Part shown: positions 11,619-24,800 of the stretch, piece after piece | Position numbering within the stretch: the first letter of the stretch is position 1 | Layout: each line of letters starts with the position of its first letter | Assembly: GCA_905221605.1 (NCBI GenBank) | Contig: CAJNDS010001202.1 | Span: 590,854-654,853 of the forward strand | DNA length: 64,000 nucleotides | Direction of reading: 5' to 3' | DNA from: Symbiodinium natans | Lineage: Eukaryota > Sar > Dinophyceae > Suessiales > Symbiodiniaceae | Made by a program: the position numbers and the translations under genes | The notes under the pieces: generated by a model | What the model saw: only the letters and a program-made list of their open reading frames with translations | What the model was told of the DNA's origin: nothing | Database searches by the model: none

Positions 11619-11839
11619 TGGGCTTGGGGCTTTAGGCTTTAGGGTTTAGGCTTTAGGGTTTAGAGTTGAGGGTTTGCGTACCCATTGCTATAAAGAACAT
11701 AACCAGACCAAGATAGTCACGGGTGTTGAGAGTCTAGGCCGCAGACTTCAGCGTATAGGGTCAAGCCACAAGACTTGGCAACCCACCCCTAGATCCTACA
11801 CCCCCAAAACTAGCCTGATCAGCCCTAGGCTGCGAATCC

Positions 11840-11920
11840 TTTAGGGTTTAGGGTTTAGGGTTTAGGGTTTAGGGTTTAGGGTTTAGGGTTTAGGGTTTAG
11901 GGTTTAGGGTTTAGGGTACC
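11840..11920 (+). repeat. (TTTAGGG)n array
   Basis: About 11 G-strand units. Confidence 0.97.
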
Positions 11921-11959
11921 CTGAGCCCCAAAGCCCTAAAAGCCTTAAGATGCCCCCAA

Positions 11960-12430
11960 GCCTAGATAGATGCCGCAGGGGTTAGTTCTGCTTGTTTGGG
12001 CAATTCGGCCTAATTAGGTTTCTAGACTTGTAGAGAAGGACAAACGGGGAATGATCCTGCCCTCGAATATACGAGACATCAGGAAAACCAACAAGCGCGC
12101 AGCGCTCGCACGGCTAGAGAAGTGTGGCCGCGTGAGCCCCACAAACACCCAAATCTATCGACTTCGATTCAAGCCCACTCAGACGCGTGATGGCCCTAAA
12201 CCCTTCAAGCCTGCACCCCAAATCCTAACCCAAACCCAGCGCACATTTTTTAAACCTCATGCGCACGAAAGCAGCATGTCCTGGCTGACAAACTTACTCC
12301 AGAAATCTCTCCGATGCCACGGTTGTCAGTCCCGAATTGTTTTTGCTACCCGCTTCAGGCTTACGCAGGGGCCTTGCCTTCTTTGAGGGGGAGATGGAAG
12401 GGCCTCAAAGGCCTGGAGGACGTGGAGTTC
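11960..12430. other. Unique segment, one 111-codon frame
   Basis: About 450 bases without telomere units. A plus-strand frame at 12051-12386 is open but is Arg/Lys/Thr-rich and shows no domain or splice context that I recognise. I treat it as uncertain. Confidence 0.3.
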
Positions 12431-12567
12431 TCATAACCCTAAACCCTGAACCCTAAACCCTAAACCCTAAACCCTAAACCCTAAACCCTAACCCTAAACC
12501 CTAAACCCAAACCGTAAACCCTAAACCCTGAACCCTACATCTCCGAAGCCCAAGCTTGAAGACTCAG

Positions 12568-12623
12568 CCATAAATGAGGCTCCGAGTGGCGCTGTGTACT
12601 GTGTGTTGGGGGGTTGTCGGCTT
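12568..12623 (+). CDS. Candidate exon, unassigned
   Basis: After GACTCAG the frame reads I-N-E-A-P-S-G-A-V-Y-C-V-L-G-G-C-R-L. C-strand arrays lie upstream and G-strand arrays downstream. No family recognised. The right boundary is not fixed. Confidence 0.35.
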
Positions 12624-13079
12624 TCGGATCAAGGGCTTTAGGGTTAGGGTTTAGGGTTTAGGGTTTGGGGTTTAGGGTTTGGGGTTTAAGGTTTAGGGTT
12701 TGGGGTTTAGGGTTTGGGGTTTGAGGTTTAGCCCCGCACCTTCAACGGGATGCTGAGCGGTAAGCCCTAAACCAGCTAGCACCCGTAAGGTGGTACACAT
12801 CGTAAGTAGTGTTCCCATGACGTTCACCGAAAGAGGCCCTATATGAACATGCCCTACGGCTCTGCAGTGGGTCTCCAAATCAAGGTACAGTCTTAGAAAA
12901 ATCTCCCTAGACCCTAAACTAAACCCTAAATCCTAAATCCGGAAACCCTAAATACTAAACCCTAGACCCTAAACCCCAAAACCTCCTACCTATCAGTCTG
13001 ATGCGTACTCGGAGTGGCACGGGAGTCTCTGAGAGAAACGCCAGCAACTAAGCATGGTGCCACCTACCTCCACCAAAAC

Positions 13080-13165
13080 CGACAAAGCTTTGGGTTTAGG
13101 GTTTAGGGTGTAGGGTATAGGGTTTAGGGACCCTAAACCCCAAACCCGAAAACCCAGAAAAAAAG
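13080..13165. repeat. Head-to-head telomere-type junction
   Basis: G-strand units (TTTAGGG, TGTAGGG, TATAGGG) run directly into GACCCTAAACCCCAAACCC. The two orientations are separated by about one base. This is the order expected at a fused chromosome end or a folded-back array. Confidence 0.8.
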
Positions 13166-13941
13166 CCCTACACGCCCCGAATCGGGGCTGTTCAGATCAG
13201 GTCTTGGCTGTCGAGTGAAGCTGGTGGCTTCAGAGCTCTTGGGCTTTAAACTCCCTTGGTACGTAATTAGCTCAGTAAACATTTCTAAATAAGGGTACCC
13301 TTTTTGGGGCTGGATACTTTATAAGGGAACCCTGAACCCTAAACCCGAAACCCTACACCCTTATGGGCACCACTGGGCTACCAAGACTCCGCCCACGACG
13401 CCGGCCCACGACGCCGGGTCCAGCAGGGCTTCGTGGGGTGAAGGACATTCGGGTTTGGGGTTGAAGGCTTAGGGGGGTTTAGGGTTTACGGTTTAGGGTT
13501 TAGGGGTTTAGGGTTTAGGGTTAACCCCGCCCTAAACCTTGAGGGTTTGACGTTGAGGATTTAGGGTTGAGGGCTTAGGGCAAGATTGGTTGCCAACTTC
13601 CTAAAGCCCGGAAGCCCGGGCCCAAACCCTAAAGGAACAAAGCCCCAAACTCAAAACCCCAAGCTCTGAGCTTTAAATCCTAAACCCTAAGCCCTAAGCC
13701 CAAAGCTCCAAGCATTCAGCCCCAAACCCTAGTTTTGGGTTTAGGGTTTACGGTAGACCCTGAATCCCAAACTCTCACTGGCTGAGGTTCAACTGGCCGG
13801 GAAACAAATTCAAGGTCTGAGGGGCTTTGGACTTATATGGGCTGCAGTACCCTCGCTTTGAGAAGTCCTACGGCACTTTTCTGTCACGCAATTTTAGAGC
13901 CGCACTGAAGCAGCCGCCTTGTCCTTGTCCTTCGCCTCTTC

Positions 13942-13976
13942 AGCTCTCTCTCTCTCTCTCTCTCTCGCCCTTTCTC

Positions 13977-14043
<67 letters not shown>

Positions 14044-14116
14044 CTTTCTCTCTCTGTCTCTCTCTTTCTCTCTCTTTCTCTCTCTTTCTCTCTCTTTCTC
14101 TCTCTTTCTCTCTCTT

Positions 14117-14150
<34 letters not shown>

Positions 14151-14218
14151 GTTCTCTCTCATTCTCTCTTTCTCTCCCTTTCTCTCTCTTTCTCTATCTT
14201 TGTCTCTCTTTCTCTAGC
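13942..14218. repeat. (TC)n / (TCTCTT)n microsatellite
   Basis: Pure CT dinucleotides grade into TCTCTCTTTC variants. The Ser/Leu-rich or Arg/Glu-rich translations are artefacts. Confidence 0.97.
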
Positions 14219-14485
14219 TTCCTCGCATCCAAGCCCAGCACAGGGAGGCCGGAGCGGCCGGAGTCCGCTCACTCTCTTCCATTCCGTCTCTCTACCTCTC
14301 TGTTGCTCCTCCCCTTTACCACCCACGTCCTCTGAGCTGTCCGAGGTTTCGAGGTCCTTCCAAGGCCCGGTACCCACTCTCGCTCCTACACTCTCTCCCT
14401 CTCTTTCTATCACGCAAACTTCAAGCCGCACTATTGGGTCTTGCAACTCTTCGCCAGCTTCCTGATACTCAGTCTCTGTCCCTCT

Positions 14486-15205
14486 CCATCTCTCACTCTC
14501 TCACTCTCTCACTCTCTCACTCTCTCACTCTCTCACTCTCTCACTCTCTCACTCTCTCACTCTCTCACTCTCTCACTCTCTCACTCTCTCACTCTCTCAC
14601 TCTCCCACTCTCCCACTCTCCCACTCTCTCTCACTCTCTCACTCTCTCACTCTCTCACTCTCTCACTCTCTCACTCTCTCACTCTCTCACTCTCTCACTC
14701 TCCCACTCTCCCACTCTCCCACTCTCCCTCACTCTCTCACTCTCTCACTCTCTCACTCTCTCACTCTCTCACTCTCTCACTCTCTCACTCTCTCACTCTC
14801 TCACTCTCTCACTCTCTCACTCTCGCACTCTCCCACTCTCCCACTCTCCCTCTCTCCCTCACTCTCTCACTCTCTCACTCTCTCACTCTCTCACTCTCTC
14901 ACTCTCTCACTCTCTCACTCTCTCACTCTCTCACTCTCTCACTCTCTCACTCTCTCACTCTCTCACTCTCTCACTCTCTCACTCTCTCACTCTCTCACTC
15001 TCTCACTCTCTCACTCTCTCACTCTCTCACTCTCTCACTCTCTCACTCTCTCACTCTCTCACTCTCTCACTCTCTCACTCTCTCACTCTCTCACTCTCTC
15101 ACTCTCTCACTCTCTCACTCTCTCACTCTCTCACTCTCTCACTCTCTCACTCTCTCACTCTCTCACTCTCTCACTCTCTCACTCTCACTCTCACTCTTTC
15201 TCTTT
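14486..15205. repeat. (ACTCTCTC)n octamer satellite
   Basis: About 700 bases of an 8-bp ACTCTCTC unit with blocks of ACTCTCCC variants near 14600, 14700 and 14825. Open in several frames, but not a gene. Confidence 0.97.
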
Positions 15206-15674
15206 CTCTTTCTCTGTCTCTCTCTTTCTCTTTCTTTTTCTTTTTCTCTCGCACGATTCCTGCACAGGGCTCGTGCACTTTCCGTTCAATCGTGGGGCCT
15301 CGGCCGGACCCAACCAGCTGATTCCTAGCGCTGGGATACGAGGAAGCTGCATCAGAAGCCCCAAGAACCCTGAACCTGAAACCCCACACCCTACACCCTA
15401 AACCCTAAACCCAAGCCCTTCAGAACCGCAGGGGGGTTTGATCTACATCACGGGCCTTCTCGGCATCTGAAGACTCCGCTTGAACAACCAAACTAGTACG
15501 GGCCCAAAAGCAGCAGCAAGACTTAGAGTTTAGGGTTAAGGGATTAGGGTCTTACGGTTTAGGGTTTAAGGTTTAGGGATTTTCAACTCCTTTCCCCAAA
15601 ACAAGCAACCCCCTTCCCCCGACAAACCCCGAACCTCAACAGCAAGATAAAGCCACAATCCCTCAGCCCTGAAA

Positions 15675-15738
15675 AACCCTAAACCCTAAACCCTAAACCC
15701 TAAACCCTAAACCCTAAACCCTAAACCCTAAACCCTCA
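15675..15738 (-). repeat. (CCCTAAA)n array before ERO1 exon 1
   Basis: Nine C-strand units end eight bases before the proposed ERO1 start codon. Confidence 0.97.
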
Positions 15739-15743
15739 ACACC

Positions 15744-15836
15744 ATGCTACCCGCCATGGTGGTGCGGTACTCCCTTCTGCTGCTTTGCTGTGCAGCGGCG
15801 GTCGGGAAGCATCCTTTCCTCAGCGGCAGTGAGGAC
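15744..15836 (+). CDS. ERO1: ERO1 exon 1, signal peptide
   Basis: The ATG follows a C-strand array and opens M-L-P-A-M-V-V-R-Y-S-L-L-L-L-C-C-A-A-A, a textbook signal sequence with likely cleavage after the Ala run. That fits an ER-luminal oxidase. A GC donor at 15837 keeps phase 0 to exon 2. A GTGAGG at 15829 is a competing donor but would put a stop into exon 2. Confidence 0.7.
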
Positions 15837-18800
15837 GCCCTAGACCCTAAACCCTAAACCCTAAACCCTAAACCCTAAACCCTAAACCCTAAACCCTAAA
15901 CCCTAAACCCTAAACCCTAAACCCTAAACCCTAAACCCTAAGCCCGAAGCCCGAAGCCCGAAGCCCAAACCCCAAACCCCAAACCCTAAACCCTAAACGC
16001 TAAACCCTATACTTGGGACCTAGAACTTCAACCTCCCCCTATTCTGCCCAGAGTCCACAGCAGGCCTGGCCCCTCTACAAGGGTTCGGGGGTTTTAGGGT
16101 TTTAGGGTTTTAGGGTTTAGGGTTTAGGGTTTAGGGTTTAGGGTTTTAGGGTTTCAGGGTCTAGGGTTTGGATTTCGGGGGTTTGGGGTTTGGAGTTTCG
16201 GGTGTCCCCTTAACGCTGGGCTTCAAAAGCTTCAAACTCCCAAATGCCGAACCCTACACTTCCAAGCCCCAAAACCCTATATACACCCTAAACCCTAAAC
16301 CGTAAACCCAAAACACTAAAGCCTAGAAACCCTAAACCCTGAAAACCCTAGACCCTAGAACCCTAATTACCCCCGAACCCCGACGCCAGTCTAAGGTGCG
16401 TATTTTGGAAAGGTTGAGGGTTGAGGGGTTCAGGGAACCCTCGACCCTTCACCCTAAGCCCTAATCCCGAAACCCTAAACCCTAAGCCCGAAGCCCTAAA
16501 CCCTAAACCCTAAGCCCTAAACCCTGAACCCTAAACCCTAAACCCTAAACCTCAACACGAGACCCTAGACCCTAAACCCCAAACAAATCCCCCAGGATCT
16601 TGGTGACACCGCCCAGACGTGCAATGTCGATGCCGTCCAGGTTGGCACAAGGAGGGTGGGAGGTGGGCTTTTAGAGCAGGCCAAGTGGCCATAATTTTGG
16701 AGCCCCACGACGTAACACGCAAATGGGGTTTCCACAGATAGGGGTACCCTTCATGGGCGTTTCTTTAAGGGGGGGGGGTTTATTCTATTTGGGGGGAGAC
16801 AAGGGCTACCCCTATTTTGGGAACTACCCAACTGAATGCGTCTCAAGCAAACCCCAAACCAAGGTAAGCTGCAAGGGTTTAGGGTGGAGGGTATCGAGGG
16901 TCTCCGAAGCAGGTGGCGAATCTGCGACAGCTGCATCCGATCTTGCACGACCTGGCTGCTTGGGTTTGATCCCTTCGCCCGGCTCCAGGGCTTCTAAGCA
17001 GTTGGGGTTTCGGAGCTGGCTTCTAGGTATTCATCTACAAGGCCCCCCCTATGAATCTCTTCTGCAAAGGTTTTTTGATTTGCGTTTGTTTCTATCATGG
17101 GCTTTCAAAAAAAATGAGCAGGAGCCTCCGGCAATGTTCTCAACCCTGCCACCTCCATCACTCGAGCCCTCACATCCCACACCTCCTCTGTCCGAAAGGG
17201 CTCCGAGCGCAACGGCAAAAAACACAGCCCCAGCATAAGCTCACCCTGAACCCTAAACCCTAAACCCTAAACCCTACATGGCTCCGGGCTTCGTTGAAGA
17301 CCCCCAAAGCGGTCCACAAGGTCAAGACCACCTTCTTTCGGCTGTTTCGAGTGAACCTGAAGCATCCTACCTGCCCGGACCCCGGCCGGTTTAGGGTCAG
17401 TAGGGTTTAGGGTTTAGGGTTTAGGGTTTAGGGTTTAGGGTGTAGGGTCCTGGAGTGCAAATATCTGGGATTCAGGACTTGCTTAGGGTTGCATCTCTGT
17501 TTTCTTCCTTTTTTCGCCTGGCAGCGGGTTGGGGTTTGCCATACTGGTTCTTAGTAGGGAATGAGGGAAGGCGGCACCCTATCCATTCCTTGAATGGTAG
17601 ATATAGAGGGATATCGCGTGCCTAACTCCCCCATTCCCTGCTAGGAACATGCAAGTTTAGACTTTAGGGTTTAGGGTTTAAGGTTTAGGACAAGGGTTTA
17701 GGGTTTAGGATTTAGGGTTTAGGGTTTAGGGTTTAGGACAAGAGGGTTAAGGTTTGAGGGTTGAGGCTTCCTGCTTCTGTACACAGCAGTCAGGACCTGA
17801 TCCCCTTCCACTGGAAGGATAAAGCCTAAACCTGAATCCTTACCTCCCGGAAGGGTACCCTAAACCCTAAACCCTAAACCCTAAACCCTAAACCCTAAAC
17901 CCTAAACCCTAAAACCTGAACCCTGAACCCTAAACCCCAAACCCTAAACCCTCAAGCCAATGTGTAAACTTGAACTTATTCCTTCCTTTTCTTGGAAGGC
18001 CGCTTTTGCTGGTGCGGTGCAAAGTTGCCGGCTTCTTTTTGTTTGGGTTTGTCGTCAGTTGCTTTGTGCCTGCGTGGGCGAGGAGGTTTAAGTAAATCGA
18101 ACAAAGAAGACTGTTGGCGTTGTGCAGGAGGTTTAAGAAATTGAACATTTCAGCACTTTGGAGCTGTTTGAAGCTTCTCAAGTCCTGGGCAAAGCCACCC
18201 GGTGCCTTTTGCGCTCTTTGCTGGTGGGCCTTGTGGAACCAATTTGGGCCTTCTGAGGCCAATTGCCAATTTTGGTCTTCTGAAGCCAATTTGGCCAAGC
18301 TTAAGCCTTCTGCAGTCAATTTGGAATTTTTGCCTTCTGAAGCCGATTTTGGGCCTTCCAAAGCCAATTTGGGCCTGAAGCCAATTTGCCAATTTTGGCC
18401 TTCTGAAGCCAATTTTGTGCGTTCTGAAGCCAATTTGGGCCTTCTGAAGCCACTTTGGGCCTGAAACCAATTTTGGCCTTCTGAAGCCATCTGAAATTTT
18501 GTGCCCTTCTGAAACCAATTTTGGCCTTCTGAAGCCATCTGAAGCCAATCTGGGCCTCTGAAGCCAATTTGGCCTTCTAAAGCCTTGGGCTTTCTGAAGT
18601 CAATCTGGGCCTCTGAAGCCAATTTTGCCATCTGAATCCAATTTTGTGCCTTGAGAAGCCCAAGTTTGGCCTTCTGAAGCCAATTTTATGCGTTCTGAAA
18701 CTAATTTGGCCTTCTCAAACAAATTTTGAGCCTTCTGAAGCCAATTTTGGGCCTTCTCGAGCCAATTTTCGTCTTGAAACCAATTTGGGGCAAATTTTGG

Positions 18801-21800
18801 CCTGCTGAAGCCAATTTTGGCCTGCTGAAGTCAGTTTGGAATTTTGGCCTTCTGAAGCCAATTTTGGCCAATTTTGGCCTTGAAACCAATGTGGGCCTTC
18901 TGACGCCAATTTTGGCTTGAAGCCAATTTTGGCCTTCTGAAGCCAATTGGGGCCTTCTGAAGCTAATTTGGGCCTTCTGAAGCCAAGTTTAAGTAAGCCT
19001 TCTGAAGTCAACTTGGAATTTTGGCCTTCTGAAGCCGATTTTGGGCCTTCCAAAGCCAAAATTTGGGCCTGAAGCCAATTTTTGCCTTCTGAAGCCAATT
19101 TTTGGCTTCTGAAGCCAATTTTGGGCCTTCTGAAGCCAATTTGGGCCTCCTTCTTTCTGAAGCCATCTGAAGCCAATTTTGTGCCTTCTGAAGCCAATTT
19201 GGGCCTCTGATGTCTTTTCAAGCCAATTTTGGCCTTCTGAAGCCAATTTTGGCCCTCTGAGGCCCAACCAATTTTGGGCCTCTGTCACCAATTTTTGGCT
19301 TCTGAAGCCAATTTTGGGCCTTCTGAAGCCAATTCTTTTTTGGGCCTTCTGAAGCCAATTTGTGCCTCTGAAGCCAATTTTGGGGCTCTGAGGCCAATTT
19401 TGGGCCTTCTGAAGGAAGTTACTCGAAAAAATCCAAAAACCGAAACTCCTCGAAACTCCTCGAAATTTCCCCGGACCTGAACCCTTTAATAAGTTCAATA
19501 AACCCTAAACCCTAAACCCTAAACCCTAAACCCTAAACCCTAAACCCTAAACCCTAAACCCCAAACCTTAAACCCTAAACCCTAAAGCCTAAAGCCTAAA
19601 GTATAAGACCTATGGCTATTGGGTGAGCTGCTGCAGGCGCCTACTGGAAAAGCCCGGACAGCGACAAGGAAGAGGCCAGTGGCGGAACTTGCACAGGTGG
19701 CTTGGCCGGAGCTTTACCCCCGAACTTTTCCTTTGGGGTTCAGTGTTTAGGATTTAGGGTTTCGGGTTTGGGGTTTAGGGTTTGGGGCTTAGGGTTTAGG
19801 CGGGTATAGGTTTTAGACGGGTTTAGGGTTTAGGGTTTAGGATTAGGGTTTAGGGGTTCTCCGTCAGAGAACATTCCTGATAGCTTAGGGTACCAAAAAG
19901 CTCCCCTCATTTTCATCAGGCCGGCTTCTTGGATTGGGGGTTTTTAGGGCTGAAAAAGATAGAGGAGTTTCCGAAATTAGGGGCCTTACTACAAGGGGGG
20001 GGAGGATCCCTTATTTTCATAAACCCCCATATACTTGGAGGTTTATGGTACTTCTGAGCCGATGATAACTGTACTTCTAACCCCCTTTTAAAACCCCTTA
20101 AGTGCCCCAATATGGTTATCAGTACAGTTATAAGTACAGTTATAATTGGCATTGGCTAATAAGTACCATGAGCCTCCAAGTAGGGTACAGGGTTGAGGCC
20201 TTTATTTTCTGCTCTCTGGAAGCCGCTTCCTTGCAAACCTCGGCTTAAGTCCGGGAGTCCTAACCCTAAACCCCCTTAAACCCCTAAGCCCCTAAATCCC
20301 GAAACCCCTAAACCCCTAAACCCCTAAACCCCTGAACCGCTAAACCCCTAAACCCCTAAACCCCTAAACCCCTAAACCCCTAAACCCCTAAACCCCTAAA
20401 CCCCTAAACCCCTAAACCCCTAAACCCCTAAACCCCTAGACCCCTAAACCCCTAAACCCCCAAACCCTAAACCCTCAACCCTAGACCCTAAACCCTAAAC
20501 CCTAAACCTAAACCCTAAGTCCTAAACCCTAAACCGGAACCCCCTGGGCCCTCCGAAGTCTGTTGTGGCCAAAAAAGGCAGCCACATTTGGAAAACGTAG
20601 TCAGGCACGGTGCCCAAATTTGGCCAGAAGCCGGGCTTCTCCGCAGGAGGCCGCGGTTTAGCTGCGGTTTAGCTGCGGTTTAGCTGCGGTTTAGCTGCGG
20701 TTTAGGGAATAAGGTTTAGGGTTTAGGGTTTAGGGTTCAGGGAATAGGGGTTAGGGTTTAGTGTATAGGGTTTGGGTTTACCCATACTACATGACCGAAA
20801 GCCCAAGGTTTGGGGACATGCGCAGGTGTCAGGATTGGTGTCTATGTGCCGCCCCCCATTCCCTGCCCCTCAATATGTGTTTGGGGTTTCCGAGAATTCG
20901 GGGTCGGTCTGCTTTTTCTATGAGTTTTGTTGATTTCTTTCGGGAGGGGGGGGGGGGGCTGTCCCGTGAAGGGGAATTCTGCCATATTTGCGGGAAACAG
21001 GGGAACCCTGAAACCCAAAACTTACTGTATGCATCTGCATCCGTAGTTGAGGTGAAGGGTTTAGAGTACGAAAGGTGGCTGAGCCCTAAACCCTGAACCA
21101 TTCAGCCATAGACCCTCAACTGAAACCCTATACCCCAACCCCTAACCCTAACCCTGAGCCTTAAACCTCTAGACCCCTATTCCGTAATATTCCCATAATC
21201 CACCGGGTTCGAACTCGGGAACCGGGGAATTAGGCCTATATATATCCTCCAAAGGAGCATATAGGGTACCTCATTCCCGACCCTAACCCCGAAAAAAGCC
21301 CTAAAACCTAAACCCCTAACTCCTAACCCCTAACCCTTAAACCCTAAACCCCTAAACCCTAAACCCAAAACCCAAAAACCCTAAACCCTAAACCCTAAAC
21401 CCTAAACCCTAAACCCAAAACCCAAAACCCAAAACCCAAAAACCCTAAACCCTAAACCCTAAACATTAAACCCTAAACCCTAAACCCTAAACCCTAAACC
21501 CAAAAACCCTAAACCCTAAACCCTAAACATTAAACCCTAAACCCTAAACCCTAAATCCTAAACCCTAAACCCTAAACCCTAGACCAGCCAGCAATGTGCC
21601 GGCCTTGTAGGGCCTGGCTTCAGCAGCGCGGCCGAGCCTCCGGAGACTTCAGGGTTTAGGGTTTAGGAGGGCTTTCGGGATCCGGGGGAGCTGGGGTGCT
21701 TAAGGAGCTTTGGGGGCTTAGGGAGTTCAGGAGGTTTAGGGTTTAGGGTTTAGGGTTTAGGGTTTAGGGTTTAGGGTTTAGGGTTTAGGGTTCACTGAAT

Positions 21801-24800
21801 ATAGCTTTGCGGGTAGATAAACGTTTGTATCCAGCACTTGCAAGCCGAAGACCCGGCATAATTGGGTTCCTCTGCGACTTGGTAAGACTGTGCGCAGCCT
21901 AGGATGAGTCCTCCTTCCTCGAGTGCTACCTGGGGGTCTAGCACGGTTTAGGGTTTAGGGTTTAGGGATTAGGGTTTAGGGTTTATAGGGTTTAGGGTTT
22001 AGGGTTTAGGGTTTAGGGTTTAGGGGGTTTTCGATCCTCATCTTCGTTTTGCGCTTGTCCGCTACAAACGAAACTGTCTTGGTTTGTCTGGACTTGATTC
22101 AATTTGTTGTTCTTTGTTGTTTTTACATGACAAATGGCCGAACTTCCTATGAAGAGCTGGCAAGCACATGACTGTCGCTGAGAGCTCACTGGCCACCGGA
22201 TTTCAAAGCCAGCTAGTGGAAATATAGGTGAATGACATGAACCCCTATTCCTCTACGTTCATGCCCGTATGAAAAAGTGTAACATGCACCGCCCTACACC
22301 CGAAACCCTAAACCCTAAACCCTAAACCCTAAACCCAAAACCCTAAACCCTAAACCCTAACCCCCAAACCCAAGCCGGACATCGCACCCCAGCCCAAGTC
22401 GAGGGGTCGCGCGAGCCACCGGAATTGAGCAATCACCTCCTTAAACCTGTAACCTTGGGTTTAGGGTTTTGGGTTTAGGGTTTCCGGTTTAGGGTTCAGG
22501 GTTTAGGGTTGAGGGTTTAGGGTTTAGGGTTTAGGGTTTAGGGTTTCGGGTTTAACCCCTAAGCGGTCCTGGAGGAGCCCAGTTGCTCTGTCGACTCCGA
22601 TGGTAGCAACGCCGAGGGGGGCATCGATCGGAAGCTGACGGTCCAGGAGAAGGCCGCTGGTTAAGGGTTTAGGGTCTTTCCGGTTTAGGGTTGAGGGTTT
22701 AGGGTCTAGGGTTCAGGGCTTAGGGTTTAGGGTTTTTGGGTTTAGGGTTTAGGATTTCGGGTTTAGGGTTTCGGGTTTAGGGGTTTAGGGTTCTGAGGGC
22801 TTGGGAAAGGAAGGAAGGGCGTCACGAGCGACGTGCTTCGAAGTTGAGATTGTTGAGGCTTCGACAACGTTCGAGCTCGAAAGCTTAAGAGATTACAGAG
22901 TTGTTGACGCTTGGAATTTGGAGCATGTCGAGTTTGAAGTTTTAACTTTCGCTAATGTAAGTTGCTTTCAAACCTTTGCTCCAACTTTTCAAACTCCTCA
23001 ATCGTCACACACTCGAAAGTTACAAACTCGAGCTCGAGCGTCTCTTCTCAAACTCAATCTCCAAATCTTCGCTTCGCGATTCCGACTTCGAGAACAACTC
23101 AAAGTCTCAAAAAAATTGGAGTTCGAGGGGGTTTCGAGATTGCGAGCTTCGAGAGTTTGAGGCCTCTCGAACTCGGAAATGAGCTCCGTGAGTCCCTGGC
23201 GTTTTAGAGCTTGACAGGGTTGGCAGTTTCGAGTTTGAAGTCTGAGGTAGACCCTAAACCCTAAACCCTAAACCCTAAACCCTAAACCCTAAACCCTAAA
23301 CCCTAAACCCCAAACCCTATACCCTAAACCCTAAACCCTAAACCCTAAACCCTAAACCAGGTATCGACGCTGCGACGGTGAAAGTTTGAAGGATCTGGTG
23401 TGTCAGCGTTTGAACTTGGAAGGCCATACGTCGAGAATTCCCCCCCCCCTCCCGATTCGAAGTTTAGTGTTTAGGGTTTAGGGGCACACGTTCGAATTCG
23501 CGAGTCCGAGCGTTTGAAACAGGACGAGTTTGAAAGACTCGTGTAATATTGAGGCATGCGCATGTGGCTTGGCACTGGCCAGCCGCAAGCCCCAAGCAAA
23601 ACTCTCAGTTTCTACACCAGAGTTCAGGCACATGGCCGAGAACCCCGAAACCCTTGCAGCCCTAAACCCTAAACCCTAAACCCTAAACCCTAAACCCTAA
23701 ACCCTAAACCCTAAACCCTAAACCCTGAACCCTAAACCCCCTTCTTAAGCCCTCTCAGCCCACTGGACTGAGCTATGGCAGAGCCCCCCCCCCCCCACCC
23801 CACCCATAGGGAAACGCCATATGGGCCCCTTCGTCTTCCCTAAAAGGGCCCTGAATCCTAGACCCCAAGCCCTCGAACCCCACTTGGAGGTTCATGGTAC
23901 TTATGAACCAATGATAATTGTACTTATAACCCACTTGTAAGCCCCCTGAGTGCCCTGATATGGCTATAAGTACAGTTATAAGTACAGTTACCCTAAACCC
24001 TAAACCCTAAACCCTAAACCCGGTTCATAAGTACCATGAACCTCCAAGCCGTTCTGTCTCACGCCTGGACTTCATCTTCGCTCCGCTTTCGCATTCGAGT
24101 TTGAAGCTTCAAGCTTTCGAACTTAAGGGTTTAGGGTTTAGGGTTTAGGGTTTAGGGGTTTAGGGACTTCAATTTCCTGACCTTCTCGAAGCCTCAATCT
24201 CTCGACCTCTCAACCTCTCAAACTTCGCACGGATCGCCGACCTCGAAAAGTTCTAGAGCTCCAAGTTCGACACCCTCTTCTACAGAATCGACTGTCTGAT
24301 GCCACTCCCGACTCAAGTTCAGCAGCAAAAGTGCCACAGGCAAAACTTCCTAAGAGTCCCCTCTTTTTTTTCACCCTTGGTTGTCTCTTCCATGCTCTGG
24401 ACTCTTTTCGAGCACGAACGCCAGTCCCGCCGTGTTTGCTGTCATGCGTGTGTGGTTGGCCTCGAAGTTTTCAAACTTGCAAAACTCCCTCTCGCTTCAA
24501 ACTTTCGAAATCGAAGTTCCTTCAAGCTTTCAAGGTCCAAACTTTCGAACTCCATGTCGTCTGTCTTGTGATTCTTTCTTCTAGCTTCAAAGCTCCGAAG
24601 CTCCAAGCTTTCAAGCACTTTTTTGTTGACATTTCTAGCTTTCAAAGAGTATTCGCGACACCAAACCCGTAAATCCCTTAAAGCCGAAAACGCTTCAAAC
24701 CCTTAAACGCTTAAAACCCTTGTACCCTTAAACCCTTCAACCCTCAAACCCTTAAACCCTTAAACCCTTAAGCCCTGAAACCCTTAAAGCCTTAAGCCCC

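Noticed and set aside
13884-15389. Ser/Leu-rich and Arg/Glu-rich frames of up to 295 codons
   Set aside because: Readings of the CT and ACTCTCTC repeats.
18230-19415. AAGCCAATTTTGGCC words resembling the dinoflagellate spliced leader (AGCCATTTTGGCT)
   Set aside because: The similarity covers a short near-palindrome only. The rest of the leader and any donor or SL RNA structure are absent, and the word is part of a minisatellite.
17930-19498. Long minus-strand frames rich in ASEGQNWLQ-like peptides
   Set aside because: Translation of a 20-21-bp minisatellite within an ERO1 intron.
21588-21653. A patch reading A-M-C-R-P-C-R-A-W, which looked like the outer cysteine pair of ERO1
   Set aside because: Exons 5 and 6 join in phase without it, the alternative frame is as open, and including it adds residues the family does not have there. 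It could still be an alternative exon.
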